This document shows, piece by piece, positions 1 through 8,995 of a stretch of 64,000 bases of DNA. Position 1 is the stretch's first letter. Each line of letters starts with the position of its first letter. Under the pieces are notes generated by a model. It saw only the letters and a program-made list of their open reading frames with translations. It had not been told where the DNA came from and ran no database searches. The position numbers were made by a program, and so were the translations under genes. The DNA is taken from contig NZ_FUKM01000033.1 in the NCBI RefSeq assembly GCF_900163645.1, positions 248,001 through 312,000 on the forward strand, read 5' to 3'. This DNA is from Halomonas citrativorans. Its GTDB lineage: Bacteria > Pseudomonadota > Gammaproteobacteria > Pseudomonadales > Halomonadaceae.

Positions 1-18
1 AAGTGAAGGAGTCAGCTT

Positions 19-35
19 AATCGATAATGCTTATC
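19..35. promoter_or_regulatory. Fur-like box at left edge
   Basis: The core GATAATGCTTATC (23-35) is palindromic, and bases 20-35 match a 16-base Fur-type consensus at about 12 positions by eye. It probably controls a gene to the left of the window. Two similar sites flank the iron-uptake genes to the right, which supports the reading. Confidence 0.45.
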
Positions 36-58
36 AGTTGAAGTGTTAGTTGCGAATC

Positions 59-81
59 AGTGCGTTTTACAAAAACGCACT
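59..81 (-). terminator. hairpin at the 3' end of the FhuC-like gene
   Basis: A perfect 10-bp inverted repeat (AGTGCGTTTT and its complement, 3-base loop) touches the stop codon of the minus-strand ATPase gene. The stem contains a T/A run, but no clear T-tract follows it in the minus direction. It could be an intrinsic terminator or an mRNA-stabilising hairpin. Confidence 0.5.
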
Positions 82-848
82 TATTGAGCGACCGCGATAT
101 TATGCTCGCCGTTAGGATGTTTCATGACCTGCATGGGCAACCCATAAATAGCTTCCAGGGTGCTGTTACTCATCATGTCACTTGGCCTGCCGTGAGCGAG
201 CAAGCGGCCGCTGTGCAGGGCCATCAATTCATCGCAGTAGCGCGAGGCCATATTAATATCGTGCAGAACGATAATAACCCCCAGACCGAGCTCATCGCAG
301 AGCTTGCGAATGAGCGCGAGGACTTCCACCTGGTGAGCAATATCCAGCGCGGCCAGCGGCTCATCAAGCAGCAAAAAGCGGCTACCTTGTGCCAATAGCA
401 TGGCAAGCCAGACGCGTTGGCGTTCACCTCCAGAAAGCGTATCGACCAAGCGGTCGGCAAACGCTTCGGTATGGGTGAGCGTGATGGCTCGGTCAATCGC
501 GTCTTTATCTTTCTGGTTATGGCGACCCAGTAGGCCGTGCCACGGGTAGCGGCCAAAAGCGACCAATTCGCGACCGGTTAAATTTTCGGCGCTGGGTAAG
601 TGCTGGGGAAGATAGGCCACCTGGCGCGCAAACTCCCGGTTGCCCCAGGCACTTAGCGAGCGTTGATCAAAATGGATCTCGCCCTGACTTACCGGCTGCT
701 GCTGGGCCAGCAGCTTGATCAGGGTCGATTTTCCCGAGCCGTTATGACCAATCAGGCCGTAGACCTTGCCTTGCTGAAAGGTATGCTCAATGGGCTGTAA
801 AAGGGGCTTGCCGTTGATCGCAAAGGTAGCGCCTTTGACCTCGAACAT
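81..848 (-). CDS. fhuC: ABC transporter ATPase, FhuC/FecE family (iron-siderophore import)
   Basis: This 255-residue protein is the ATPase subunit of an importer for ferric siderophores or a similar metal chelate, acting on the inner face of the cytoplasmic membrane. Walker A GHNGSGKST is at residues 34-42, the Q-loop near 82, the signature LSGGERQRV at 138-146, Walker B FLLLDEP at 158-164 and the switch His at 196. Length and motifs are normal for FhuC. The partner permease lies at 1738-3762 on the opposite strand, with a cytochrome b561 gene between. No periplasmic binding protein is present in the window. A Fur-like box at 897-912 upstream suggests iron repression. Hydroxamate specificity is inferred only. 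Confidence 0.85.
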   Translation of the reverse strand: MFEVKGATFAINGKPLLQPIEHTFQQGKVYGLIGHNGSGKSTLIKLLAQQQPVSQGEIHFDQRSLSAWGNREFARQVAYLPQHLPSAENLTGRELVAFGRYPWHGLLGRHNQKDKDAIDRAITLTHTEAFADRLVDTLSGGERQRVWLAMLLAQGSRFLLLDEPLAALDIAHQVEVLALIRKLCDELGLGVIIVLHDINMASRYCDELMALHSGRLLAHGRPSDMMSNSTLEAIYGLPMQVMKHPNGEHNIAVAQ

Positions 849-896
849 GGAGAACTCCTGGCCGTCAGAAGGTGATTACGAAAAACCGATTGTATC

Positions 897-912
897 GTGA
901 ATGGTTATCATT
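897..912 (-). promoter_or_regulatory. Fur-like box upstream of fhuC
   Basis: Read on the minus strand the site is AATGATAACCATTCAC, matching about 13 of 16 positions of the Fur-type consensus AATGATAATCATTATC. It lies about 50 bases before the fhuC start. Confidence 0.5.
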
Positions 913-949
913 TAGTAGCGCTGGTCCAGCGCTTCACGAAAGCGGCTGT

Positions 950-1546
950 CTAATCACGAAGGGGCCCCGCCATACGGGAAAGCACGCCATCTTTGAGCCC
1001 GATGGGGTGAATAAGCGCCATTATCACGTGCCCAACCACCAGTGCTAAAAGCAGCCAGGCGAGCGGACTATGTAGTGCGTTGGCCGTCGCTATCATCCAT
1101 GGGATTTCGCGCTCGGCTGCGCTGAAAAGCGGTAGGCCATAAATATCCAGCGCACCGCCTCTGCCGTACTGGCGCAAGATGGCAAGCGTTGGTAGCGCGA
1201 TCAGCAGCGCATACAAAGTGACATGCACGCCATGCGCTAGCGCGCCACTTATCCCAAGCGCATACGAAGGACGCTGCTGACGATTTAGCCATGCCCAGCC
1301 CGCACGCAGTAACGTCATCACTAAAAGTATAACGCCCAACGAGCCGTGAGGGCCGACGCTTGATAGCAGCAAGGTGAGGGGCGTTTCGCCAAACCCGCGC
1401 CACGCCAGCACAACGCTGAACTGAAGCAATACGATAGCGGCCGTTAACCAGTGCAGAGTGCGGCTTATGATGCCGTAGCGCGTAGCGCTGTCCCGCCAGA
1501 AGAAGGAGGGGTTTGTTAAAGCAGCAGGGGAGGTTATGTCGGCCAT
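950..1546 (-). CDS. cytochrome b561-family membrane protein
   Basis: A 198-residue integral membrane protein with four predicted helices, matching the dihaem cytochrome b561 (CybB/YodB) family. Likely haem-ligand histidines sit in the first helix (H32, in RTLHWL), at H67 (GPHG), in the third helix and in the last helix (VVGHVIMALIHP). Such proteins pass electrons from quinol to acceptors in the inner membrane. Its place between the FhuC-like and FhuB-like genes suggests a link with ferric-chelate reduction, but that is inference. The ATG start has only a weak purine-rich ribosome site. It could instead be a general quinol oxidase fragment such as a superoxide-scavenging CybB. Confidence 0.8.
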   Translation of the reverse strand: MADITSPAALTNPSFFWRDSATRYGIISRTLHWLTAAIVLLQFSVVLAWRGFGETPLTLLLSSVGPHGSLGVILLVMTLLRAGWAWLNRQQRPSYALGISGALAHGVHVTLYALLIALPTLAILRQYGRGGALDIYGLPLFSAAEREIPWMIATANALHSPLAWLLLALVVGHVIMALIHPIGLKDGVLSRMAGPLRD

Positions 1547-1632
1547 TATTATCTTTCTCGATTCAATAACTGTTTTGATGGTGCGCTGTTACAGCCCTGC
1601 AGAGCGGCACTAACGAGGGCATCAATTGTAGT

Positions 1633-1648
1633 GCTAATCGTTATCATT
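1633..1648 (+). promoter_or_regulatory. Fur-like box upstream of the fhuB-like gene
   Basis: The minus-strand reading AATGATAACGATTAGC matches about 13 of 16 positions of the Fur-type consensus. It lies in the divergent interval between the cytochrome b561 gene and the permease gene, so it could repress both. Confidence 0.55.
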
Positions 1649-1737
1649 TAAAATCACGCGCTTATATTCACCCATGACTGATTAAAAAGCCAAGGCGCTT
1701 AAATGACCGTGCTGCCTATCGCGTCCACCACACAAGC

Positions 1738-3762
1738 GTGGACGATTATCCGAGATACCCCGCCATGCTAGATGCAGCCGCCCTTCAAAAAGCGTGCCGT
1801 ATGTCGCCTGCCAAGGCCGTTTGGTTGCTTAGCCTACCGTTGCTGGTGCTGTTCGGCATTAGTCTTCATGTTCAGGGCGGTATTGTTTCCGGGTTTCAGG
1901 CACTGCTGGCGCCTTCGTTTGGAAATACCCATGAGGTATTACTCTATTATGCCTGGTGGCCACGGGTGTGCGTGGCATTGCTGGCTGGCGGCGGTTTGGC
2001 GCTGGCGGGTGTGTTGATGCAGCAGGTGCTGCGAAACCCGCTGGCGTCACCCACTACGCTGGGGGTGGCATCGGGTGCTAACCTGGCGTTGCTGGCTACC
2101 ACGTTGATGGCGCCAGGGCTGCTGGTCATCGGACGTGAGTGGGTGGCGTTAATCGGTGGCGGTTTAGCCGTTGGGCTGGTGTTCGCGCTGACCTGGCGGC
2201 GTGGGCTAGCGCCCGTGGTCGTGGTATTGGCTGGGTTGGTGGTTAATCTGTATTTGGGCGCACTTTCGACCGCGCTGTTGCTGTTCAACCATGAGACGCT
2301 GGCGGGGCTATTGATTTGGGGGGCGGGGTCGCTTGCCCAGAACGGCTGGAGCGGGGTAGCCACCTTATGGCCCCACCTGGCCATCAGTGCTGTGGCTGCA
2401 GGGCTGTTGTTACGCCCACTGGCCGTGTTGGAACTTGACGATGCCAGCGCCAAGAGCCTGGGTATCTCGCTTAAATATCTGCGTTTTGCTGGACTCGGGC
2501 TTGCGGTGTTTATTACCGGCAGCGTGGTCAGCGTTGTCGGTATTATTGGCTTTATTGGCTTGGCGGCGCCCAATATTGTGCGCATGGCCGGGGCACGCCG
2601 ATTAGGCAGCCGCATACTCTGGTCGACGCTGCTGGGCGCGGTACTGCTGGCGACCACGGATCTTCTACTACAGCGCTTTTCGGGCATGCTGACGACGCTG
2701 GTTCCCACCGGCGCCATTACCGGCGCGCTGGGTGCACCGCTGCTTTTATGGCTCATTTCTCGACTGAAGCTTCAGGGGGACAGGCCTCCGCAACCCCCGG
2801 GGATGTTGGTAAGCCGTCATCCAACGCCGTACCGCTTGGCGATGGGGCTTTTAATCGCGTTATTAATGGCAGCGTGCTTAGGGCTTCTATCAGGCCAGGG
2901 TGCCAACGGCTGGGAGTGGGTTAGTCCGGCCCACTGGCAGGTGATGGAGTGGCGCCTGCCCCGAGTCATCGCCGCGGCAGCCAGTGGCTTGATGTTAGCC
3001 ATCGCCGGAACAGTGCTTCAACGCCTTTCCGCTAACCCTATGGCAAGCCCCGAAGTGCTGGGTATCAGTGGGGGCTGCGCGATTGCGTTGGTCCTGGGTA
3101 TTTACGTGCTGCCTGCACCGAGCAACGCAGCGCTGATCGGCATTGGAACTCTAGGGGCGTTGACTACGCTGGCCGTGCTAGTGATTTTGAATCGCCGTAG
3201 TGGCTTTGTGCCTGAGCGGCTGTTGCTTAGCGGCGTTGCGATTGGCGCACTGTTTGATGCGGTGCGTAGCGTGCTGCTGGCGGGCGGCGACCCGCGGGGG
3301 CAGCAGGTTATTGCCTGGCTGGCGGGCTCTACGTATTACGTGGATGTGACCAGCGCGGTGGTCGTGGGAAGTATCGCTGCTGTGTTGGCAGTGATAACCC
3401 TTCCTTTTACCCGCTGGCTCGACATCCTGCCGTTGGGCGCGCCGATGGCCCAAGCGCTGGGTGTTTCACTGAATCGAGCAAGGTTGGGGCTGTTGTTGCT
3501 GGTGGCACTGTTAACCGCGTGTGCCACGCTGGTCGTCGGGCCGCTCTCGTTTATCGGCCTGCTGGCACCGCACATGGCGCGGTTGGTGGGTTTTTCCCGC
3601 GCTCGGCAGCAACTGGTTGGCGCCGCACTGATCGGAATGTTGCTCATGGTGCTGGCCGACTGGGTCGGCCGCCAGATTATGTTTCCGTATGAGATCCCCG
3701 CAGGCCTTGTTGCCTCGTTGATTGGCGGCGCCTACTTTATGTGGGGCCTGCGGCGTTTATGA
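1738..3762 (+). CDS. fhuB: fused iron-siderophore ABC permease, FhuB type
   Basis: A 674-residue permease made of two tandem FecCD-type domains, as in FhuB, in which both halves of the membrane channel lie on one chain. The ATPase-contact motif occurs twice: [11 protein letters not shown] at about 272-282 and [11 protein letters not shown] at about 605-615. About 20 transmembrane helices are expected. The coordinates use a GTG start; ATG at 1765 is an alternative. Neither has a convincing Shine-Dalgarno sequence, whereas a 22-codon ORF at 1703-1771 does and overlaps the ATG at 1765. The ATPase partner is fhuC at 81-848. A Fur-like box lies at 1633-1648. Substrate is inferred. Confidence 0.88.
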   Translation: MDDYPRYPAMLDAAALQKACRMSPAKAVWLLSLPLLVLFGISLHVQGGIVSGFQALLAPSFGNTHEVLLYYAWWPRVCVALLAGGGLALAGVLMQQVLRNPLASPTTLGVASGANLALLATTLMAPGLLVIGREWVALIGGGLAVGLVFALTWRRGLAPVVVVLAGLVVNLYLGALSTALLLFNHETLAGLLIWGAGSLAQNGWSGVATLWPHLAISAVAAGLLLRPLAVLELDDASAKSLGISLKYLRFAGLGLAVFITGSVVSVVGIIGFIGLAAPNIVRMAGARRLGSRILWSTLLGAVLLATTDLLLQRFSGMLTTLVPTGAITGALGAPLLLWLISRLKLQGDRPPQPPGMLVSRHPTPYRLAMGLLIALLMAACLGLLSGQGANGWEWVSPAHWQVMEWRLPRVIAAAASGLMLAIAGTVLQRLSANPMASPEVLGISGGCAIALVLGIYVLPAPSNAALIGIGTLGALTTLAVLVILNRRSGFVPERLLLSGVAIGALFDAVRSVLLAGGDPRGQQVIAWLAGSTYYVDVTSAVVVGSIAAVLAVITLPFTRWLDILPLGAPMAQALGVSLNRARLGLLLLVALLTACATLVVGPLSFIGLLAPHMARLVGFSRARQQLVGAALIGMLLMVLADWVGRQIMFPYEIPAGLVASLIGGAYFMWGLRRL

Positions 3763-3786
3763 GGCTTACGCGCTTAAGTGTTACCC

Positions 3787-4797
3787 CTAAGTGTGTTGTT
3801 TGAAGTAAACGGCCATCACGTCGAGTACCTTTTCGATATCGGCATCAGCGATATCGCGGTGCACGACAAGACGCGTGGCGTATAGAAGCTCAATTAAAAT
3901 ATCGTGCTGTTTAAGCCATGTTGCAAGAGGCTGAAGGTGCTCTTCCGAAATGTGTATAAACAGCATGTTGGTGGCTTGAGACGTCACCTCTATGCCCGGA
4001 AGCAGGGCCAGGCCTTCGGCCAAGCGTGCTGCGCGGCGGTGGTCGTCGGCCAGGTCCTGAATATTGTTATCTAACGCATACTGGCAGGCGGCGGCTATTA
4101 TTCCTGCCTGGCGCATACCTCCTCCCGCTACCTTGCGCCAGCGGCGGGCGCGCTCGATAAAGTCTCGTGGACCTACCAACGCCGAGCCGATCGGTGCGCC
4201 CATCCCTTTTGAAAAGCACAATGAAACGCTATCAAAGGGGCGGCATAGTTGTTCAAGCGGCACCTGGCTTGCAACGGCCGCATTAAAAAGCCGCGCGCCG
4301 TCCAGGTGCGTTGCCAAACCTCGTGAACGGGCAAATTCGGTGGCTTGATGAACGTAGGTTTCGGGCAGAACTTTACCGGCAATGGTATTTTCCAACGCCA
4401 AAAGACGCGTGCGGGCAAAGTGAACATCATCGGCTTTAATCGCCGCGCTGATTTTCTCTAATGGCAGGCTGCCATCACTGGCATTTTCAATTGGCTGTGG
4501 CTGAATACTGCCCAACACCGCAGCGCCGCCGCCTTCATAACGATAGGTGTGGGCTGACTGCCCAACGATATATTCATCACCTCGCTCGCAATGCGCCATC
4601 AGTCCCACCAGGTTGCTTTGGGTGCCGCTTGGAAACAGCAGTGCCGCCTGCTTGCCGGTTAAGGTGGCAAGGTGCTCCTGAAACGCATTGACCGTTGGAT
4701 CATCGCCCCAGACATCGTCACCAAGGGGCGCACTCATCATGGCTTCTAGCATGGCGGCATCGGGTCGGGTGACCGTGTCGCTGCGTAAATCGATCAT
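3787..4797 (-). CDS. ltaE: low-specificity L-threonine aldolase
   Basis: A PLP enzyme of fold type I that splits L-threonine or L-allo-threonine into glycine and acetaldehyde in the cytoplasm. The 336 residues match the E. coli LtaE length closely, and key residues fall at the same numbers: H83 (SAHTY), H126, and the PLP lysine K197 in CFSKGMGAPIGS. The start codon at 4797 is preceded by AAGGAAA. It converges on the fhuB-like gene and is divergent from the flavoprotein gene at 4882, with about 80 bases of shared upstream DNA. Confidence 0.93.
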   Translation of the reverse strand: MIDLRSDTVTRPDAAMLEAMMSAPLGDDVWGDDPTVNAFQEHLATLTGKQAALLFPSGTQSNLVGLMAHCERGDEYIVGQSAHTYRYEGGGAAVLGSIQPQPIENASDGSLPLEKISAAIKADDVHFARTRLLALENTIAGKVLPETYVHQATEFARSRGLATHLDGARLFNAAVASQVPLEQLCRPFDSVSLCFSKGMGAPIGSALVGPRDFIERARRWRKVAGGGMRQAGIIAAACQYALDNNIQDLADDHRRAARLAEGLALLPGIEVTSQATNMLFIHISEEHLQPLATWLKQHDILIELLYATRLVVHRDIADADIEKVLDVMAVYFKQHT

Positions 4798-4881
4798 AAA
4801 GATTTCCTTTATAAATAAGTGATTTCTACGTTAACCCACTATGGTTAAAGCTATCGATAAAAACGTTGCGAAGGGGACATG

Positions 4882-6093
4882 ATGGATCTTAAAAGCGGCT
4901 ATCCGTTTTGGGCGGTAAAGAACGGTCTATTGACTACTTTCCCACAGCTAACCCATGACCATCAATGCGAGGTGGCCGTCATCGGCGGCGGCATAACCGG
5001 GGCGCTGATTGCCAATGAACTAAGCCAGCATGGTCATCACGTGGTGGTGGTTGAGCGCCGTGATATAGGCTGGGGAAGCACGGCCGCCAGTACCGCACTG
5101 CTGCAGTATGAAATTGATACCCATATGACCGAGCTTGCCGAGCGTTACGGCGAGGCAAACGCGGTGCTTGCCTATCGGGCGTGTGCCGAATCAATTTTTG
5201 AGCTTGAAGCCTTGGCGCTTGAGCTGGAGGATGTGGAGTTTGAGCGCCAGCAAAGCCTCTATTATGCAAGCAGTGGGGAAGACGTAGCGTCGTTAAAAGA
5301 GGAACTTTTGCTGCGTCAGAAACATGGTTTTAAGGCCAGTTGGCTTGAGCGGGCAACGCTTTTGGAACGCTACGGCTTTGATGCGCCAGGCGCTATTTTA
5401 ACCGAGCTTGCGGCACGCATGGACCCTTATCGAATGGCCTATCAGCTGTTTGGCAAGATAACCACGCGGGGCAGCAAGGTATACGACCGTACCAGGGTTG
5501 AGCGCATGACCCGGCACGGTGAGCATATAGCGCTTACGTTGACGAACGGCGCGACGCTCAACTGCCAGCAGGTCGTGGTGGCCGCAGGCTATGAGTCTCA
5601 AGCGTGGCTGCCTGAGCCGATGGCTAAAAACCGGAGCAGCTATGCATTCATTACCGACCCGCTAACGCCTGACATGCTGGGCGAGCTTAAACATACCCTC
5701 GTCTGGGAGTCTGCGCGGCCCTATCTTTACTTGCGGACTACTCAAGAGGGTCGGCTGCTGGTGGGCGGCGATGATGATGAGCAGGATATACCCAAGCGCC
5801 GCGATGAACGAGTGCTGGAAAAAGCCCAAGGGTTGGCAGATAAGATCAAGATGCTCTGGCCGTCGTTAACGATTAACCCTACCTTTAGTTGGGCGGGCAC
5901 GTTTGCCGAAACATGCGACGGGCTGCCTTATTTTGGTCCTCATGATTCCCATGGGCCAAACGTGCACTTTGCCATGGCGTACGGCGGAAACGGCATTAGT
6001 TACAGCATGATAGGGGCCAAGCTGCTGCGCGCTTTAATTGAAGGAAAACCGCATCCGCTGGCAGAGTTATTTTCGTTTAAACGCCACATTTAA
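4882..6093 (+). CDS. FAD-dependent oxidoreductase, DAO family
   Basis: A 403-residue flavoprotein of the D-amino-acid oxidase (DAO) superfamily, close in architecture to gamma-glutamylputrescine oxidase and glycine oxidase. The dinucleotide-binding motif [15 protein letters not shown] starts near residue 33 and is followed by the acidic ribose-binding VVVER. The C-terminal FAD-contact region GLPYFGPH and [15 protein letters not shown] is intact. Two adjacent ATGs exist (4879 and 4882); GGGGA lies only one base before the first, so 4882 is preferred. SpeG, a polyamine acetyltransferase, follows 64 bases later on the same strand, which may hint at an amine substrate. The true substrate cannot be read from the sequence. 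Confidence 0.85.
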   Translation: MDLKSGYPFWAVKNGLLTTFPQLTHDHQCEVAVIGGGITGALIANELSQHGHHVVVVERRDIGWGSTAASTALLQYEIDTHMTELAERYGEANAVLAYRACAESIFELEALALELEDVEFERQQSLYYASSGEDVASLKEELLLRQKHGFKASWLERATLLERYGFDAPGAILTELAARMDPYRMAYQLFGKITTRGSKVYDRTRVERMTRHGEHIALTLTNGATLNCQQVVVAAGYESQAWLPEPMAKNRSSYAFITDPLTPDMLGELKHTLVWESARPYLYLRTTQEGRLLVGGDDDEQDIPKRRDERVLEKAQGLADKIKMLWPSLTINPTFSWAGTFAETCDGLPYFGPHDSHGPNVHFAMAYGGNGISYSMIGAKLLRALIEGKPHPLAELFSFKRHI

Positions 6094-6157
6094 GCCACGT
6101 AACGGGCTATGTGATATTGCCACCCCACATTGCCGCTACACGATGAGGGCTGCGCCC

Positions 6158-6691
6158 ATGAACCACTTGCTATTTTTACGTGCCCTTGAGCGTGGCGACC
6201 TGCGCTTTGTACATGAACTTAATAATAATCAAAGCATTATGTCGTACTGGTTTGAGGAACCCTACGAATCATTTGATGAGCTGGAAGAGCTTTATAACAA
6301 ACATATTCATGATAATGCCGAGCGACGTTTTGTAGCGGAAGACAGCACCGGCACGGCGATTGGCTTGGTGGAACTGATTGAAATTGATTACATCCATCGC
6401 AGCGCAGAGTTCCAAATCATCATTACTCCGGACCATCAGGGAAAAGGGTTTTCACGTTCGCTGATCCGCCAGGCCCTACACTACTCGTTTACCATCCTGA
6501 ACCTTCATAAGGTGTTTCTCATCGTCGCAGTGGAGAACGTTAAGGCGATTCATCTTTATGAAGAGAGTGGGTTCATCGAAGAAGGCCACCTGGTTCAGGA
6601 GTTCTTTATCAACGGCAAATACCGAGACGTAAAGCGGATGTATATCCTGCAGGAGGCTTATTTAGCAGCGCTTGAAAGCGACGCTACCTAG
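6158..6691 (+). CDS. speG: spermidine N1-acetyltransferase
   Basis: A 177-residue GNAT enzyme that acetylates spermidine or spermine with acetyl-CoA, limiting polyamine excess. It follows E. coli SpeG along its length: [26 protein letters not shown], the acetyl-CoA loop DHQGKGF, and [10 protein letters not shown] near the end. The start at 6158 is chosen because GAGGG lies 7 bases upstream and the product then begins like known SpeG proteins; longer in-frame starts reach back into the previous gene. Cytoplasmic, normally a dodecamer. Confidence 0.93.
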   Translation: MNHLLFLRALERGDLRFVHELNNNQSIMSYWFEEPYESFDELEELYNKHIHDNAERRFVAEDSTGTAIGLVELIEIDYIHRSAEFQIIITPDHQGKGFSRSLIRQALHYSFTILNLHKVFLIVAVENVKAIHLYEESGFIEEGHLVQEFFINGKYRDVKRMYILQEAYLAALESDAT

Positions 6692-6730
6692 TGGCTGGCT
6701 GATGGGTGGTTTGAATCGACTACTCATGTA

Positions 6731-6760
6731 CAAAAAATAACGCCTCCAAGGGGAGGCGTT
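6731..6760 (-). terminator. rho-independent terminator for the 40-residue minus-strand gene
   Basis: A perfect 9-bp stem (AACGCCTCC, 4-base loop) at 6739-6760. Read on the minus strand it is followed by ATTTTTTG, a good T-tract, so it fits the end of the small gene at 6786-6908. It may also stop speG transcripts from the other side. Confidence 0.75.
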
Positions 6761-6785
6761 GATAGGGAATAAATAGCAGCAGGCT

Positions 6786-6908
6786 TTAGCAATCGCAAAT
6801 ATAAGCGGCAAAGGCGTCAAACGCTGCGCGCTGCGCAAGCGCGTGCTGTGCCCATACTTCCATAATGTCCGCATTAGTGGCCGGGTACTGAGTCATTGAG
6901 TGTTGCAT
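6786..6908 (-). CDS. small protein of unknown function, 40 residues
   Basis: I do not recognise this gene. The ORF encodes 40 residues beginning MQHSMTQYPATNADIM and ending AAYICDC. Three things suggest it is real: AGGAG lies 8 bases before the ATG, a terminator with a T-tract on the right strand follows 26 bases after the stop, and the sequence reads as a plausible amphipathic helix (EVWAQHALAQRAAFDAF) with a Cys-Asp-Cys tail. It has no signal peptide or membrane helix. It lies alone on the minus strand between speG and a long non-coding stretch. Confidence 0.6.
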   Translation of the reverse strand: MQHSMTQYPATNADIMEVWAQHALAQRAAFDAFAAYICDC

Positions 6909-7823
6909 AGCATGCACTCCTGTTAGCAGGGGAGTTAACAACGGTTCTTGTTATGAGGATTTTTGGTTGTGCGTCGCAGCATTGGCTGCGGCGGAGGATA
7001 GTAGGCGCTTTTGAGGGTTGATGCTAGTCCTAACGTTGTAGGTAAAAGATGATGGGCTGTAAGTAATGGCTTACAGATTGAGTAGATGAGTGCTTACATT
7101 GTTGAATGAAAAAGGTTTTCACAAACAATATAAAAAAGCCTCAGGGTGGCATGAGTTGGATATTTTTTAGCAGTTCGCTGGTGAACTAACGTGTAATTCC
7201 CAAAAGCTAAAGCCCATGGCCATATGTCTGGCTTTAAAGCGCCGTCACGGCCCCTCCGTGAGCCTTTACACCTGGAGTAGCTCGCAGCTCCCCATTAAGC
7301 GCTGTCTTGGCTAGCGCATGAGCTTTTACAGTTATTTTTGGGTCTATTGGTTAGCTATGGGCCATCATGCACCATTTTATGGGGCATGATTAATAGTTGT
7401 GCTGCTTATATTTGCTGCGCTGCACTCTGTGCTCAACCGTTTGTTTTAATAGTTTTTTGCTTTTCGGTTGAGACGAAAGTCTATGTCCTGTGTGATTAAA
7501 ACTTTGGTCTCAATTTAAGCAATAAGCCTTGCGACACTCGGTACTTGGCAATAATGTTTATTTGTATGATGTATGACGATAAGCCGTGATAGCGCTGTGT
7601 GTGAGAGACGACTCTGCTCTCAAGGTTTTAACTAATAACTTATTAGCTTGTGAAATGAGTTGATGTGGCTGTATTCGCAGGTTTGTGAAAGATGCTTAAT
7701 TTTCGTAAAGATAGGGTACTGAATCGAATGGCAGTGGCAGCCGTTGGAACAGCTTTTTGATAGTGCCAACGAATAAGTATCTTCAAACCGATAAAATCAA
7801 CAATGAACGCAAAAGGTGAATTT
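6909..7823. other. 915-base non-coding stretch upstream of aldarate operon A
   Basis: No convincing ORF is visible and the sequence is AT-rich compared with its neighbours. It holds the promoter side of the 40-residue gene, an imperfect 60-base-period repeat (7231-7270 and 7291-7330, both ending GAGCYTTTACA), and the candidate GntR operator at 7562-7579. The rest may be decayed sequence. Confidence 0.5.
7562..7579 (+). promoter_or_regulatory. candidate GntR operator, site 1 (operon A)
   Basis: TTGTAT-GATGTA-TGACGA, built as 6-6-6 with outer half-sites and a GATNNA spacer. A 17-base core, TTTGTATGATGTATGAC, is identical to that upstream of kdgD. It lies about 245 bases before the TctC start. 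See the four-site finding. Confidence 0.6.
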
Positions 7824-8879
7824 ATGTTGCTATCAAAGAAAACAATGATGGGCGTTGGCTCTGCTGGCTTGATTGCAGCATTAGCTATGCACTCCGGCAT
7901 TGCCATGGCACAAGACGCCCAGATGCGTGGCAATATCCGCGTCGTAATTGGCTCTACTTCTACCGGTGGCGACACTTACCAAAACGCCAGCATCGTTGTT
8001 GATCGTCTAGCCGAGCATCTCGGCTTAAATATGAAGGTTGATGCCGTAGGCGCAAGCTCAGCGTTTCGCACACTGGATAGGGATTCTCGGGGCAATACCC
8101 TGATGATTTTTCATGATCAATCCTATCTTGGTCATCTCTATGGCGTGCAAGGCTATGACGATATCTTTGAAAAGTACACGATTGGGCCGACTATCGCGAT
8201 CAACCCCGGCAACGCCTATCTCGTGGCCAAAGACTCTCCTTATGAAACCCTCGACGATATCATCGAGGCGGTAGGTAACGGCGAAACCGTGCGCGTAGCG
8301 ATCCAGCCTGGCGGCGTTTCCGAGATCGGCTTCAGTGCATTGAAAAATGCCATTGCTATTGAGCACCCCGGACAGGAAGACAATCTGGTAGCCGTTAATA
8401 CAGGCTCTCAGTCTGATAAAAACCAGCAGCTGTTTGATGGTCAAGCCGATGTCATTAATGGCAGTGTCCAAGCCAATGAGCAATACACCCGTTTACCCGA
8501 AGATGATCAGAAAGCCATGCGCTTTGTATGGTTGACAGCACGCCAAGGCACTATCGAGCAGGCGTTGGAAGAGGGTCTTGGCCAGACGACCCGCGAGCAA
8601 CTTCTTGAATACGTCGAGCCTAATGTGGATGTCACCATGGGTGAAGACGAAAACTTTACCTTCGATAAAGAGTTCTTCTTCCTTTACAACAAAGAGATGG
8701 ACCAAGGTATCGTAGATCAGATTGATGAGGCGCTTGCTGCAATATATGACGAAGGCAGCATTCAGGAAGCGCAGTTAAATGCGTTCTTTATTCCTGACTT
8801 CAACCCCTCAGAAGAGGCTTCTGAATACCTCCAAGAGAAAATGACTCGCTACGAAGAAATCATTAGCAACATCAACTAA
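7824..8879 (+). CDS. TTT transporter periplasmic binding protein (TctC family), operon A
   Basis: A 351-residue secreted solute-binding protein of the tripartite tricarboxylate transporter (TTT) class. The signal peptide ends AMA before QDAQ. The start at 7824 is preceded by AAAAGGTG; an ATG at 7803 has no ribosome site. It is longer and more divergent than the two other TctC proteins here: the usual IVVPF.AGG start of the mature domain is replaced by RVVIGSTSTGGDTYQN. The protein is rich in Asp and Glu, as in halophile periplasmic proteins. TctB and TctA follow, then garD and a gudD-like gene, so an aldarate or related ligand is likely. A 12-bp hairpin follows the stop. Confidence 0.85.
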   Translation: MLLSKKTMMGVGSAGLIAALAMHSGIAMAQDAQMRGNIRVVIGSTSTGGDTYQNASIVVDRLAEHLGLNMKVDAVGASSAFRTLDRDSRGNTLMIFHDQSYLGHLYGVQGYDDIFEKYTIGPTIAINPGNAYLVAKDSPYETLDDIIEAVGNGETVRVAIQPGGVSEIGFSALKNAIAIEHPGQEDNLVAVNTGSQSDKNQQLFDGQADVINGSVQANEQYTRLPEDDQKAMRFVWLTARQGTIEQALEEGLGQTTREQLLEYVEPNVDVTMGEDENFTFDKEFFFLYNKEMDQGIVDQIDEALAAIYDEGSIQEAQLNAFFIPDFNPSEEASEYLQEKMTRYEEIISNIN

Positions 8880-8884
8880 GCGGG

Positions 8885-8914
8885 TAGGCGCTAGTAGCTT
8901 GTTACTAGCGCCTA
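8885..8914 (+). terminator. intra-operon stem-loop between TctC and TctB (operon A)
   Basis: A perfect 12-bp inverted repeat (TAGGCGCTAGTA, 6-base loop) six bases after the TctC stop, with no T-tract. It is more likely an RNA-stabilising or attenuating element that keeps binding-protein mRNA above membrane-subunit mRNA than a full terminator. Confidence 0.6.
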
Positions 8915-8995
8915 TCCATGCGCTGAGCATGGGTATGGGGCCAAGCGTATATACCTTACTTATACGCACGCTGCGTTAATACTTCTGGAGTAAAT

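Noticed and set aside
1947-2756. 269-codon open frame antisense to the fhuB-like gene
   Set aside because: Low-complexity Ser/Pro/Ala-rich translation typical of the complement of a hydrophobic membrane-protein gene.
6662-6874. 70-codon minus-strand frame after speG
   Set aside because: It runs through the terminator stem and overlaps the better supported 40-residue gene in another frame.
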